A stretch of 64,000 bases of DNA from Geosporobacter ferrireducens (GCF_001750685.1 NZ_CP017269.1:3141416-3205415); one strand, 5' to 3'; numbered from the stretch's first letter, positions 51,973 through 61,677 are shown. Numbers and translations: made by a program. The notes: generated by a model not told the origin, from the letters alone.

Positions 51973-53269
51973 AAAAACGATTTATTCCAAATTTGAGCCG
52001 GCAGTCACGGAGCCACTGGAGTTGGAATATTTATCTGCTTTATTGGAATATCTGCAAATTGGCCATCGAATCTATGACCCATTGTTGGAAGGAAGCAATT
52101 TCCTTGAAGTTTTCAAATCCTATGAGCCGGATGTGTTGTTATTGAGCGGCTATATAACCGCAGTCGATGTGATTATAGAAGCTTCTAAGGTTGCGAAACG
52201 GCAAAATCCAGCGGTGAAGGTCCTTGTAGGGGGTATTCATGCAGAAGTAAACTATGAAGATTTTTGTGTGGGAACCATCGATATCGTTTTTCACGCCAAT
52301 GGTCTAACTGCATTGGAAAAGATACTAAGGAATGGGTTTGAAACAGAAATTTTGGCAGGGATTGAGGGTATTGCCTATCGGGAAAATAAAAAGTGGAAAA
52401 TAAATGGCAAGGAGCTTACAGACCTATCTGCACTACCTATGCCCAATCGGGGCTATTTTGAAAAATATCAAAGCAGAACAAAATATATGCATTATAGTCC
52501 CGTTGCCATTGTGAAAACAGCCCTGTCTTGTCCATATCAATGCAGCTTCTGCTACTGCAAGCAGTTAAACGGAGGCGTATATAACACCAGAAGCATAGAT
52601 GCTGTAATTGAGGAAATCCGAGGCATCACTGCAGAAGTTATCTGGATTGTAGATGATACATTTTTGATTGATCGAAAAAGAATCCAGGAATTTATTAAAA
52701 AAGTAAAGAAAAGTGATATCAAAAAGAAGTTCATTGCCTATTCGAGAGTAGATTTTATTGCAAAAAATGAAGATATTATTCAAAGCCTTGCTGACATAGG
52801 ACTTGTTGAGCTAATCGTTGGGATGGAAGCTGTAGAGGATCAAATGCTGAAGGAATATCAAAAGGCTTGCTCTGCGTATGAAAATCTCAAAGCCGTAGGG
52901 ATCTTAAAAAAACACCATATTCAACTAACCGCTTTGTTTATTGTGGGGATAGATTTTAGCTGGAAGGATTTTCGCAATCTCCGCAGGTGGATTCGAAAAA
53001 TGGATCTGCAGAGCTATACGGCCTCCATCTTTACGCCCATTAAAGGAATGGCCTATTATGAGGATTACAAAAGCCGCTTGTTGACCCATGACCCAGCTAA
53101 ATACGATTTTTTGCATTTGACTTTAAAACCTACCCGAATGCATGCACTTTCCTTCTATTTTCAATTCTATTGCATCTATTTAGAACAATTTTTTCGAAGC
53201 AAATATATAAGAAGCTTTCTGCTCAATCGTTGGCGAAGCATTTTACCATTTGGAGGCAAACATGCGTAA
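51944..53269 (+). CDS. B12-binding radical SAM protein 1
   Basis: This 441-aa protein has an N-terminal cobalamin-binding-type domain (about 1-150; LLLSGYITAVDVIIEASK and VLVGGIHAEV) and a radical SAM barrel with the 4Fe-4S motif SCPYQCSFC (C196, C200, C203), followed by a C-terminal region of about 60 residues. B12-radical SAM enzymes methylate unactivated carbons or rearrange/cyclise substrates. Starting ATG 51944 after AAGGGGG lies inside the preceding gene. It is clearly paralogous to proteins 2 and 4 of the cluster (shared RSID-VIEE, VDD-FL, Y-R-DFI and DFSWKDF-type blocks). The substrate is unknown. Confidence 0.88.
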   Translation: MRILLAKCHKKTIYSKFEPAVTEPLELEYLSALLEYLQIGHRIYDPLLEGSNFLEVFKSYEPDVLLLSGYITAVDVIIEASKVAKRQNPAVKVLVGGIHAEVNYEDFCVGTIDIVFHANGLTALEKILRNGFETEILAGIEGIAYRENKKWKINGKELTDLSALPMPNRGYFEKYQSRTKYMHYSPVAIVKTALSCPYQCSFCYCKQLNGGVYNTRSIDAVIEEIRGITAEVIWIVDDTFLIDRKRIQEFIKKVKKSDIKKKFIAYSRVDFIAKNEDIIQSLADIGLVELIVGMEAVEDQMLKEYQKACSAYENLKAVGILKKHHIQLTALFIVGIDFSWKDFRNLRRWIRKMDLQSYTASIFTPIKGMAYYEDYKSRLLTHDPAKYDFLHLTLKPTRMHALSFYFQFYCIYLEQFFRSKYIRSFLLNRWRSILPFGGKHA

Positions 53270-53894
53270 ACAAAAAGTTTGGGATTTTTGGTCAAAGTAC
53301 TATGAAGGTTTATGGGTACAAAAAGTTTCCTTAGGCCCCACCAGAAGGGAAATATTAAATTTTTTGAAAGAGATATTGAAAAAGGAAAAGAAGTATAGAA
53401 TTCTAGATGTAGGCTGTGGAACAGGACAATTGCTCTGTGAAATCCATGAGGCATTTATTGAATATGACCTGGAACTTTTCGGCATTGATTTTTCAAAGGC
53501 CATGATTGAACGGGCAAAAATACCGGATCATGAAATTACTTTTCAGCAGATGAATGTGAGAGAGATCAAAGGGTTAGATCAGCAATATGACCTTATCCTA
53601 TGCACCCATTCCTTTCCATATTATGAGAATCAGGATTTAGCTATAAAGGATTTTAGAGCGCTTTTGAAATCAGAAGGATACCTGCTTTTGGCACAAGCCT
53701 CTCAGAATAATGCTTATGATGCCTTAACCATGTTTTTTGTAAAATTTACTACCGGTAAAGCGAAATATCCAAGTGTAAAAGAAGTCCTTGCTATGACAAA
53801 GAAACTTTTTCAATGTGAGGGCATCATAAGAATAAAGGCAAGGTTCTATATGCCCTCTATCTATTTCTTCATACTAAAGGGGATGGATCTATGA
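53262..53894 (+). CDS. Class I SAM-dependent methyltransferase
   Basis: This 210-aa enzyme has the SAM-binding motif I ILDVGCGTGQLL (about 47-58), the acidic ribose contact LFGIDFSKAMIERAK, and motif post-III-like YDLILCTHSFPYYENQ. The N-terminus KVWDFWSKYYEGLWVQKVSLGPTR is typical of small-molecule/lipid-type methyltransferases. The start is ATG 53262, 5 bases after GGAGG; the frame upstream overlaps the radical SAM gene by 8 bases. A 4-base overlap links it to the next gene. Its target is presumably the same intermediate the radical SAM enzymes act on (inference). Confidence 0.88.
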   Translation: MRKQKVWDFWSKYYEGLWVQKVSLGPTRREILNFLKEILKKEKKYRILDVGCGTGQLLCEIHEAFIEYDLELFGIDFSKAMIERAKIPDHEITFQQMNVREIKGLDQQYDLILCTHSFPYYENQDLAIKDFRALLKSEGYLLLAQASQNNAYDALTMFFVKFTTGKAKYPSVKEVLAMTKKLFQCEGIIRIKARFYMPSIYFFILKGMDL

Positions 53895-55240
53895 AAATTT
53901 TGCTTATTCGGCCTAAACCAGACCCGGAGACGATTGGATTACAGCATGTAATGATTTGTGAGCCCCTGGAGCTGGAATATATTGCAGGAAATATAGATAA
54001 TCCCCATGCAGAGGTTGAAATCCTGGATATGATTCTAGAAAAGAAGCCCTTAGAACATTTCATTGAAAAATACAGACCGGATATTGTGGGTATGAGCGGA
54101 TATATTACGCATGTCAATGTGATCAAGGACTATGCTGAAAGAATCAAAAAGATACAACCCCAATGCAAAATTGTAGTAGGCGGTGTTCATGCAGAGGTAG
54201 TACCCCAGAATTTTCTCTGTGGGGCTATCGATTTTATCTGTACTGCCAATGGACTTAAGACCTTTAACCAAATCATAAAGAATCCCGATGGAAAAGAAAT
54301 TGAGGGCACTTATTACGCGGGAAAAAAGAGTTCCAAGGAAATGGATTTTTCCTATCGATTTCCAGACCGAAAGAAGGTAGAAAAATATCGCCGCCGATAT
54401 TATTATATGTTCCACAATCCCTGCGCACTGATTAAGACCTCCTTCGGATGTCCCTACAGCTGCAGCTTTTGTTTTTGCAAGGAAATCACTGATGGAAAGT
54501 ACTTCACCCGGTCTATTGATTCAGTCATTGAAGAGCTTAAAGAGATCCCGGAACAGGAAATCTATATTGTGGATGATGATTTTCTGTTTTCAAAGGATCG
54601 GATATTGGAATTTTGCCAGAAGATAAGGGAGAATCATATCTATAAAAAGTTTTTGGTCTATGGCAGAGCGGATTTTATCTGTAAGCATGAATCGGTGATC
54701 CAAGTCTTCCGAGATCATGGATTGAGGGCAGTGATTGTGGGATTGGAGTCTTTTAAGAATGAAGATTTAGACAGGTACAATAAGCGAACAAGCATTAGAG
54801 ATAATGAGGAAGCGATTCGTATATTGCAAAAATATGATATAGAGATTTACGGAACGCTGATTTTGGATATGGATTTTTCTAAAAAAGATTTTCAAAACTT
54901 ATATCAATGGATCAAGAGATTAGGACTTATCTTTGTTAATCTACAACCCCTTACACCTTTAAAGGGGACGGAGATCTACGAACAGTATCGAGAGGATTTT
55001 ATTGTAGACCCGGCGGAATATGAGAAATGGGATCTGGCCCATTTAGTTCTGGAACCTCGGGAAATGTCTGTGCGTCGGTACTATTTTGAAATGATAAAAT
55101 TATATTATCAGATCACTATGGCGCCTCAAAATGTATGGAAACTGATCCGAAGGTACGGTTTTGCGGAAGTATGGAAGCTGTCTTGGGGAAGCAGTGTTGT
55201 AACCCTGCAGTATCTACAAAAGATGGTAAGGGGGAGATAG
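53891..55240 (+). CDS. B12-binding radical SAM protein 2
   Basis: This 449-aa protein has an N-terminal B12-type domain (MKILLIRPKPDP at the start; MSGYITHVNVIKDYAERIK; VVGGVHAEV) and a radical SAM domain with GCPYSCSFC (C187, C191, C194). It is closely similar in plan and in many blocks to radical SAM protein 1 (SGYIT, VGGxHAEV, RSIDxVIEE, YxVDDDFL, KKFxxYxRxDFI), pointing to tandem duplication. ATGA overlap with the methyltransferase gene. Function in the cluster unknown. Confidence 0.88.
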   Translation: MKILLIRPKPDPETIGLQHVMICEPLELEYIAGNIDNPHAEVEILDMILEKKPLEHFIEKYRPDIVGMSGYITHVNVIKDYAERIKKIQPQCKIVVGGVHAEVVPQNFLCGAIDFICTANGLKTFNQIIKNPDGKEIEGTYYAGKKSSKEMDFSYRFPDRKKVEKYRRRYYYMFHNPCALIKTSFGCPYSCSFCFCKEITDGKYFTRSIDSVIEELKEIPEQEIYIVDDDFLFSKDRILEFCQKIRENHIYKKFLVYGRADFICKHESVIQVFRDHGLRAVIVGLESFKNEDLDRYNKRTSIRDNEEAIRILQKYDIEIYGTLILDMDFSKKDFQNLYQWIKRLGLIFVNLQPLTPLKGTEIYEQYREDFIVDPAEYEKWDLAHLVLEPREMSVRRYYFEMIKLYYQITMAPQNVWKLIRRYGFAEVWKLSWGSSVVTLQYLQKMVRGR

Positions 55241-55241
55241 T

Positions 55242-56558
55242 ATGAAAAAGCTGCTGTTGATTCAATCCACACCCTACGATGGGGATCGTAAACTGATTAA
55301 AAAGAAAAAACTCTATTTTGTTGGATTAGGCTTGCCCCTTTTAGCTGCTTTAACGCCGGAGGATTGGCAGGTAGAAATAATCCTGGAGACCATTGAGGAT
55401 ATTCCTTTTGACACGGATGCAGACCTTATCGCCATTGGCAGTATGGGACATGCCGTCATCCGATCCATTGATATTGCTACGGAGTTTAAGCGGCGGGGCA
55501 AAACGGTGATCATGGGAGGATACATGGTAAGTCTGATGGCTGAGGAAGCGAAACAGTATTGTGATAGTGTGGTAATCGGCGATGCAGAAAAAATATGGAA
55601 AAGGCTTCTGCGGGATTATGAGACAAACAATTTGAAGGATTTTTACCGAGAAGAATTGACTGCACTGTCAACCCCGCCGCCAAGATTTGACCTGATCGTA
55701 GAAAAGAATATAGGGGATTTTTTACCCGTGCAAGCCGGGCGCGGCTGTCCCAATTCCTGCAGTTTTTGTTCTGTATACTGCCTGTACAAGAACCGGTACT
55801 TGAAAAGAGATATTGCAGAGGTTGTAAGAGATATTCGACAGGTAAAGGAATTAGGATTTCGAAAGTTTTTATTGCTAGATGATAATATTGTTTCAGACCG
55901 GGAATATCTTATGGCGCTGTGCAAGGAGATTAAGTCACTGGGCATGGAATGGACTTCCCAATGTTCAATCACGATCGGAGAGGATTCAGAGCTTTTACAA
56001 TGGGTGGCGGAAAGTGGCTGCACGGCCCTTAGCTTTGGATTGGAGAGTATCTCTGCCGAAAGCCTCCAGTGCATGGACAAGGCTTGGGCAAAGCCCGCCA
56101 GATATGCAGAACTAATCAAGAATATTCAAGAAGCAGGAATCGATATATCTACAGAGATGGTAGTGGGGGCAGATGGAGACACATTGCAGTCTATCAAAGA
56201 AACAGCCCGCTTTATCGAGGCGAATAAGGTAGTAGTTCCCAGATTTTATATCCTGACGCCTATTCCGGGAACAAAATATTATGATAAGATGAAAGACGAG
56301 AATCGAATTTGCAATGAGGACATGTATTCCTATAATGGAAGCGAAGCTGTCCATATACCGAAAAATATGAGTCCGGAGAAGCTGACGCGAGCTTATTGGG
56401 AGCTTTATAATGAAGTGTTTTCCTTTGTTTCTATCTTCAAGCGGACAATTCTGCGAAAAGAGTTTTTGAAAAAAAAGGATCGGTATTTATTCTATTTTTT
56501 AGTCAATCTCTACTATAGATATCAAATCAAGAGAAAAATTACCCCAAATATAATTTAG
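55242..56558 (+). CDS. B12-binding radical SAM protein 3 (divergent type)
   Basis: This 438-aa protein has an N-terminal B12-type domain (LPLLAALTPEDWQVEIILE; VIMGGYMVSLMAEEAKQY; DSVVIGDAEKIW) and a radical SAM domain with GCPNSCSFC (C169, C173, C176) and the typical TIGEDSELLQWVAESGCTALSFGLES. It follows the BchE/HpnJ-like pattern more closely than the other three cluster members and is not an obvious recent duplicate of them. The gene starts one base after the previous stop. It probably performs a different step on the same pathway (inference). Confidence 0.88.
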   Translation: MKKLLLIQSTPYDGDRKLIKKKKLYFVGLGLPLLAALTPEDWQVEIILETIEDIPFDTDADLIAIGSMGHAVIRSIDIATEFKRRGKTVIMGGYMVSLMAEEAKQYCDSVVIGDAEKIWKRLLRDYETNNLKDFYREELTALSTPPPRFDLIVEKNIGDFLPVQAGRGCPNSCSFCSVYCLYKNRYLKRDIAEVVRDIRQVKELGFRKFLLLDDNIVSDREYLMALCKEIKSLGMEWTSQCSITIGEDSELLQWVAESGCTALSFGLESISAESLQCMDKAWAKPARYAELIKNIQEAGIDISTEMVVGADGDTLQSIKETARFIEANKVVVPRFYILTPIPGTKYYDKMKDENRICNEDMYSYNGSEAVHIPKNMSPEKLTRAYWELYNEVFSFVSIFKRTILRKEFLKKKDRYLFYFLVNLYYRYQIKRKITPNII

Positions 56559-56571
56559 TGAGGCAGAGAAG

Positions 56572-57933
56572 ATGAAGGTACTTTTGGTAAGGCCCCCGAG
56601 AATGAAACAAGCCATTACTTTAGGTGAGTTCATGTATAGTGAACCCATCGGCTTAGAAATGATCTATGCTATGTTGGAGGAACGGCATGAGGTAGAAATC
56701 CTGGACTTGATGTCTGAAGGAGAATCCCTGGAAGCCAAATTGAGCGGCTTTCATCCCGAAGCAGTAGGGATCACTACGCTGTGCATTGACGTACCTGCAG
56801 TTAAAGATCTGGCAGAAAGAGTGAAACAGGTTAACCCGGAGATCATCACCATCATTGGGGGTACGCAAACCTATCTGAATAGTGAAGCATTTTTTATCGA
56901 TGCAGTAGACCATGTAATGAAATATACCACTCGGGAGAACGTAGAAAAATTATTTTCCTATCTGGAAAACAAGGAAAGTCCTCCGCTGCTGGATGGCGTC
57001 TGCAGTCGCAGCAATGGGTTCCAAAGCACAAAGGTTTGCGGGATCAATGAATATATTCATCCAAATCGAACTTCTACCGCAAAATACCGGAGCCAGTACT
57101 CTTATTTTGGATATAAGCCTGCGGCGATCATGGGAACGGCTCAAGGTTGTGCTAAAACCTGTCGTTTTTGTCTCCGATGGCGAATAGAAGGATATACAGA
57201 AAAATACTTTCCCCTGGATTTTGTGAAAGAAGAGATTCGAAGCATTCAAGAAGATACCATTATGGTTTTTGATAATGATTTATTGCATAATGGAGAGCGA
57301 ATAGAAGCTCTATGTGATTTCTTAGAAGAAGAAAAAATCTATAAAAACTTTATTTGCTATGCCAGTGTCAACAGCATTCTTAAGAATCAAACGGCAATCC
57401 GCCGCTTTAAAGGACTGGGACTAAAGGCCGTGCTGGTAGGCTATGAAACCTTTAAGCAGGAAGAACTAGAGGCTTACGAGAAAAAATCCAGCATTGAAGA
57501 TAATCTGAAAGCCAGTAGGTTTATGAAGGAAATTGGATTGGATGTTTGGGCCTCCTTTATGCTTCATCCCGATTGGAGTACTGAAGATTTCAAAGGCCTC
57601 CGTAAGTATTTGAAAGCCCTGCAGCCGGAGATTTCTACCTTTTCACCCCTAACACCTTTTCCAAACCTGCCTTTATATGGGGAATACAAGGAACGCCTTT
57701 TAGTAGAAAAGGAAGATTATGAAAGCTGGAGCTTTGGACAAGTAATTATAAGGCCTTCAAAAATGAGCCTGCAAAGATACTACTATGAGATGCTGAAAAC
57801 CAATCTCTATGTAAATCTGTTTCAAAACAATACGGGCTATATGATCCGCAAATTTGGTTTTAATACCGTCTTTCGACTGGGTAAGGGGTCGATAAAACTA
57901 TTGAGAAGATATATGAAACTAATGATGCAATAA
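56572..57933 (+). CDS. B12-binding radical SAM protein 4
   Basis: This 453-aa protein has an N-terminal B12-type domain (MKVLLVRPPRMKQAITLGEF, VGITTLCIDVPAVKDLAERVK, IIGGTQTYLNSEAF) and a radical SAM motif GCAKTCRFC (C193, C197, C200). The barrel and C-terminal part align block by block with radical SAM proteins 1 and 2 (IMVFDNDLL, YKNFICYASVNSI, KSSIEDNLKASRFM, MSLQRYYYEML). It is the last gene of the cluster; a terminator follows directly. Confidence 0.88.
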   Translation: MKVLLVRPPRMKQAITLGEFMYSEPIGLEMIYAMLEERHEVEILDLMSEGESLEAKLSGFHPEAVGITTLCIDVPAVKDLAERVKQVNPEIITIIGGTQTYLNSEAFFIDAVDHVMKYTTRENVEKLFSYLENKESPPLLDGVCSRSNGFQSTKVCGINEYIHPNRTSTAKYRSQYSYFGYKPAAIMGTAQGCAKTCRFCLRWRIEGYTEKYFPLDFVKEEIRSIQEDTIMVFDNDLLHNGERIEALCDFLEEEKIYKNFICYASVNSILKNQTAIRRFKGLGLKAVLVGYETFKQEELEAYEKKSSIEDNLKASRFMKEIGLDVWASFMLHPDWSTEDFKGLRKYLKALQPEISTFSPLTPFPNLPLYGEYKERLLVEKEDYESWSFGQVIIRPSKMSLQRYYYEMLKTNLYVNLFQNNTGYMIRKFGFNTVFRLGKGSIKLLRRYMKLMMQ

Positions 57934-57956
57934 AGGGACGAGCTAATCGTCCCTTT
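57932..57956. terminator. Terminator between convergent cluster and ilvA
   Basis: AAAGGGACGA (57932-57941) pairs perfectly with TCGTCCCTTT (57947-57956), with TTTT on one side and a short T-run available on the other strand. Confidence 0.75.
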
Positions 57957-57962
57957 TGGTTG

Positions 57963-59207
57963 TTAATAGACTTTCTCAATTTCGTAACCCATCTGACTCA
58001 TTTCATGGATAATCTGTTCAATATGCTTATGTCCATTAGTTTCTACGGTTACTTCCAACTGTACATCCATCAATCTATCCAGTGATTTAAACTGGTTGTG
58101 GTTTAATTTAATAACATTGGCATTTAACTTTGCCAGAATTTCTGAGATTCTCAAAAGTTCACCCGGTTTATCGGGAAGGTCCACAGAGAAACAGAAAATA
58201 CGCCCTCTAGATACAAGCCCCCGGTTAATCAGCGAGGATATGGTTAATACATCAATATTTCCGCCGCTGACCACACATACGACGTTTTTGTTTTTTTCCT
58301 GGATCTTCTTGAGGCCAGCCAGAGATAATACACCCGCATTTTCCCCAATCAATTTATGTTTTTCTAATAAAAGGAGAAAGGCTTCCATAATATCAAAATC
58401 AGAAACTGTCACAATTTCATCCACATAATCCTTGATGATGGAAAAGGTTAAGTCCCCTGGTTTCTTTACTGCAACACCATCGGCGATGGTATCCACTGTT
58501 TTTAGGTAGGTAAGCTTGTTATTCTCCATGGAGAGCTTCATGGCTTTCGCGCCCTCTGGCTCTACGCCGATAATTTTGATATCCGGCCTTAACGATTTCA
58601 CAGCTGCGGCGATACCGGCGATGAGCCCGCCGCCACCTATAGGAACCAGTATGCAATCTACGTTTTCTAGTTCTTCAAGAATTTCCAGCCCAATGGTTCC
58701 CTGTCCTTCAATGACGTCCAAATCATTAAAAGGGTGGATAAAAAGAGACTGATTTTCTTTCTGCAGTCGTAGGGCTTCTGCATAGGCTTCATCATAGCAA
58801 TCTCCTGACAGCACGACCTGGGCCCCATAGTTTCTGGTGGCCTCTACCTTGATCAGGGGAGTCGTTTTGGGCATCACCAAAGTAGCTTTCACACCAAGCT
58901 GTTGGGCTGCATAGGCCACACCTTGGGCATGATTGCCAGCAGAAGAGGAAATCAATCCTTTCTGTCTTTCTTTTAGAGAAAGCTTGCTGATTTTATTGTA
59001 GGCACCTCGAATTTTAAAAGCACCGGTTTTTTGAAGATTTTCTGGTTTAATATAGACATTATTACCGAACTCACTGCTGAAAACGGCGCTATACAGCAGA
59101 TTGGTTTCTTCCACAACATTTTTTAACCGATCCCTTGCCTCCTTAAATTGCAGAGAATCTGCCACATCCCCCCCTCGAACCTGTGTTGAGTAGCTTGCAT
59201 TTGACAT
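57963..59207 (-). CDS. ilvA: Threonine dehydratase (ammonia-lyase) with ACT domain
   Basis: This PLP enzyme deaminates L-threonine to 2-oxobutanoate, the first step of isoleucine synthesis. The 414-aa protein has the PLP Lys in KTGAFKIRGA, SSAGNHAQGVA, the glycine loop IGGGGLIAG and a C-terminal ACT-like domain (from about residue 335). This length and single ACT domain resemble the catabolic-type (TdcB-like) or single-domain biosynthetic forms. The start is ATG 59207, 7 bases after AGGAGG; ATG 59213 is too close. An Ile-specific T-box leader shows its biosynthetic role under isoleucine starvation. Confidence 0.93.
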   Translation of the reverse strand: MSNASYSTQVRGGDVADSLQFKEARDRLKNVVEETNLLYSAVFSSEFGNNVYIKPENLQKTGAFKIRGAYNKISKLSLKERQKGLISSSAGNHAQGVAYAAQQLGVKATLVMPKTTPLIKVEATRNYGAQVVLSGDCYDEAYAEALRLQKENQSLFIHPFNDLDVIEGQGTIGLEILEELENVDCILVPIGGGGLIAGIAAAVKSLRPDIKIIGVEPEGAKAMKLSMENNKLTYLKTVDTIADGVAVKKPGDLTFSIIKDYVDEIVTVSDFDIMEAFLLLLEKHKLIGENAGVLSLAGLKKIQEKNKNVVCVVSGGNIDVLTISSLINRGLVSRGRIFCFSVDLPDKPGELLRISEILAKLNANVIKLNHNQFKSLDRLMDVQLEVTVETNGHKHIEQIIHEMSQMGYEIEKVY

Positions 59208-59282
59208 TTTCATACCTCCTTGATTGATTTCGAATAATTTTTATCATTGTACACCCTGCATAGGTTCGAATAGACTGATGTA

Positions 59283-59566
59283 GGCAATAAAAAACTCGCC
59301 CATGAAAGTATAAGCTTTCAAGGACGAGGATTACCCGCGGTACCACCTTGGTTGTATTCATAATATAAATACCCCTTTTTCAGTTCTAACAAACCTAAGT
59401 CGATAACGGGACTAGACGGTATCTTTTACTGATAGAAGCCTTCCCTATCATGTTCAAAGATACGGCTCAGGAGTGATTTGTATTCAAGTACAGTATCGGT
59501 TCGCAGCGACCACCGACTCTCTGAAACTGTTTGGCATAGAACACCGCTCTCCATCTTCGCCATGGA
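59283..59566 (-). promoter_or_regulatory. T-box leader with isoleucine (ATC) specifier
   Basis: On the minus strand, Stem I begins with CATGGCGAAGATGGAGAG, with the distal motif AGAGAGTCGGTGGTC and the specifier loop ending ATC-A just before the stem strand CTCC (specifier codon at 59477-59475, isoleucine). The conserved T-box AAGGTGGTACCGCGG lies at 59349-59335. Uncharged tRNA-Ile would stabilise the antiterminator and allow ilvA expression. Confidence 0.92.
59289..59328 (-). terminator. T-box terminator
   Basis: CTCGTCCTTGAAAG pairs with CTTTCATGGGCGAG on the minus strand and is followed by TTTTTT, just upstream of ilvA. Confidence 0.88.
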
Positions 59567-59596
59567 TTGATGAAATTTTTAAAATATTTAAGTAAT

Positions 59597-59625
59597 AAGA
59601 TATCACGATTTTTGATGGCTGTCAA
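59597..59625 (-). promoter_or_regulatory. SigA promoter of the T-box-ilvA unit
   Basis: A perfect TTGACA (59625-59620) and TATCTT (59602-59597) on the minus strand are separated by exactly 17 bases. Confidence 0.8.
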
Positions 59626-59822
59626 GGAAAAATTTAATGTATTTTATAAAAAGTTTTAATATCAATTATTGCTTATCGCAGGTTATGGGATAAAAAATCA
59701 ATCATGAAGCAGTTTAAAATTAGAGGAAAAATTTGTTGCATAACAGTGAAAAAGTATATATAATTGAAACAATATTTAAAATTTTGCATAAATATAGCAG
59801 GATGGAAAGGGGCTGTGCAATC

Positions 59823-61535
59823 ATGAAATGGTACTTGAATCTCAAAACAGGGACAAAAATTATCTCAGGTTTTCTTATTTTGTCTATCTTAATAGGCTTA
59901 GTTGGATTTATTGGGATAACAAATATGAAGGTAATTAATGAAGGTATGAATGTTATGTATCATGACCGGCTGATTCCCATCCAACTATTAGGAGAGATCC
60001 AGAAAAATGTAATGTCTATCCGTATGAATCTATTTCATCTGTTGATGTATGAAAACAAACTATCTGTTTCTGAAGTAAAGAAAATTATTAATGAACTGAA
60101 AGATGAAACTGATGAACTGATTAAAAGATATACTTCCATTGCATTAGTAGAAGAAGAAGAGCAACTGCTACAGCAGTTTACCAATCATCTTACGGAATAC
60201 GGATATGCCCAAAGCAAGTATGTGGCATTGGTGGAGAGCAACAATATGAGCGGCGCAGCTATTGCTTTTGAGAATATAAAAAAGACAGGAGATGCGGTCC
60301 AGCAATCTTTAGATCATCTCATCAACTTTAACAATCAATCGGGTGAAGAGATTAAGTTTCGCAGTGATGATTTGTATAAAAAATCTGTTGTGAATATGAT
60401 TGCGATCATTGTAGGTGCTGTCATCATTGCGGTCTTATTCGGAAGTATACTGTCTGTTATTATAACAAAACCATTGAAGAGGAGTTTACGGTTTGCTGAG
60501 GATTTTGGAAATGGAGATTTGACACAACAAATAAGGATAGACCGCAGGGATGAAATTGGCCTGTTGATTGCAGCTCTCGATAAATCAGTAACCAATATAC
60601 AAAGCCTGCTGAAAGAAATTATTTTAAGTTCTTCTGAGATGCATGTTTCCAGTGAAGAATTATCTGCGGCAACAGAAGAAGTATTGGCACAGATGCAGCA
60701 TATTGATACAGCGACCAACGGGATTTCAAGAGGAACAGAGGATGCAAGTGTTGCTTTAGAACAAGTAAGTACTTCCTCGCAAAAGGTTTCTGAAACAACA
60801 GGTCAGCTCGTACAAAAAGCAAGAGAAGGAAGTAATGCTGCTGTAGAAATTAAGCAGAGAGCAGATCAAATGAAACGTGAGGCGGAGCAATCAAAAGAGG
60901 CCGCTGAAAAAATCTACCAGGAGAAACAGAATAAGATTTTAACAGCCATAGAAGATGGACGGGTTGTTAAGGAGATTGAGGTCATGGCCAGCGGGATTTC
61001 CTCTATCGCAGAACGAATTAACCTGCTGTCTTTAAATGCAGCCATTGAGGCAGCAAGAGCAGGCGAACATGGAAGAGGCTTTGCAGTAGTAGCAGAGGAG
61101 GTAAGAAAGTTAGCTGAAGAATCTTCAAAAACGGTGGCCCGTATCCAAGGTGTCATTCAGCAGGTACATACTGCATTTATGAATCTGTCGGGCAATGCAA
61201 ACGAAATATTGCAATTTATTGATGAAAAGGTGAAAAAGGACTATGATACCCTGGAAAAAACAGGTCTTCAATATAAAAAGGATGCAGAATTTATCAATGA
61301 ACTCATCGAAGATTTTAGCTTAAAGATAGAGCGTATTTCATTGATTACCAATGAAGTCAGTGAAGCGATCGAATCGGTTTCAGCAACCTCAGAAGAAACC
61401 ACCGCCAGTTCACAAGAAATATCCAGCAATGTATCTCAGGTAGTAGATGCATTGGAAAAAGCAGCAAAAGTATCCCAGGAGCAGGCGGAGATTGCTGAAA
61501 AGCTGAATGAAATGATCCAGCGGTTTAAAGTTTAA
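59823..61535 (+). CDS. Methyl-accepting chemotaxis protein
   Basis: This 570-aa receptor has an N-terminal membrane helix (about 13-33), a helical 4HB_MCP-type extracytoplasmic domain (about 34-175), a second helix (about 185-208), a HAMP domain (about 210-265) and a cytoplasmic signalling domain with the conserved hairpin tip [20 protein letters not shown] (about 396-415). It would signal to CheA/CheW to steer motility, though no che gene is nearby. The start is ATG 59823, 10 bases after AAAGGGG; the frame upstream has no ribosome site. Ligand unknown. Confidence 0.93.
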   Translation: MKWYLNLKTGTKIISGFLILSILIGLVGFIGITNMKVINEGMNVMYHDRLIPIQLLGEIQKNVMSIRMNLFHLLMYENKLSVSEVKKIINELKDETDELIKRYTSIALVEEEEQLLQQFTNHLTEYGYAQSKYVALVESNNMSGAAIAFENIKKTGDAVQQSLDHLINFNNQSGEEIKFRSDDLYKKSVVNMIAIIVGAVIIAVLFGSILSVIITKPLKRSLRFAEDFGNGDLTQQIRIDRRDEIGLLIAALDKSVTNIQSLLKEIILSSSEMHVSSEELSAATEEVLAQMQHIDTATNGISRGTEDASVALEQVSTSSQKVSETTGQLVQKAREGSNAAVEIKQRADQMKREAEQSKEAAEKIYQEKQNKILTAIEDGRVVKEIEVMASGISSIAERINLLSLNAAIEAARAGEHGRGFAVVAEEVRKLAEESSKTVARIQGVIQQVHTAFMNLSGNANEILQFIDEKVKKDYDTLEKTGLQYKKDAEFINELIEDFSLKIERISLITNEVSEAIESVSATSEETTASSQEISSNVSQVVDALEKAAKVSQEQAEIAEKLNEMIQRFKV

Positions 61536-61539
61536 CCAA

Positions 61540-61566
61540 AGGCAGACCTTATGTCTGCCTGTTTTA
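61540..61566 (+). terminator. Terminator after the chemotaxis receptor
   Basis: AGGCAGAC (61540-61547) pairs perfectly with GTCTGCCT (61553-61560), followed by GTTTT. Confidence 0.75.
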
Positions 61567-61595
61567 TCTTATATAGGAAATTATTCATTCTATTA

Positions 61596-61604
61596 TGATA
61601 TAAT
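61596..61604 (+). promoter_or_regulatory. Extended -10 promoter of the ABC-F gene
   Basis: TGATATAAT, a perfect hexamer with TGn extension, lies about 75 bases before the start. Confidence 0.45.
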
Positions 61605-61677
61605 AAATACAAAAATACATTTTATTTTTAAAGCATAGATTTATTGAAATCGCAGGAAGCTACAGAAAGGAAAGAAT

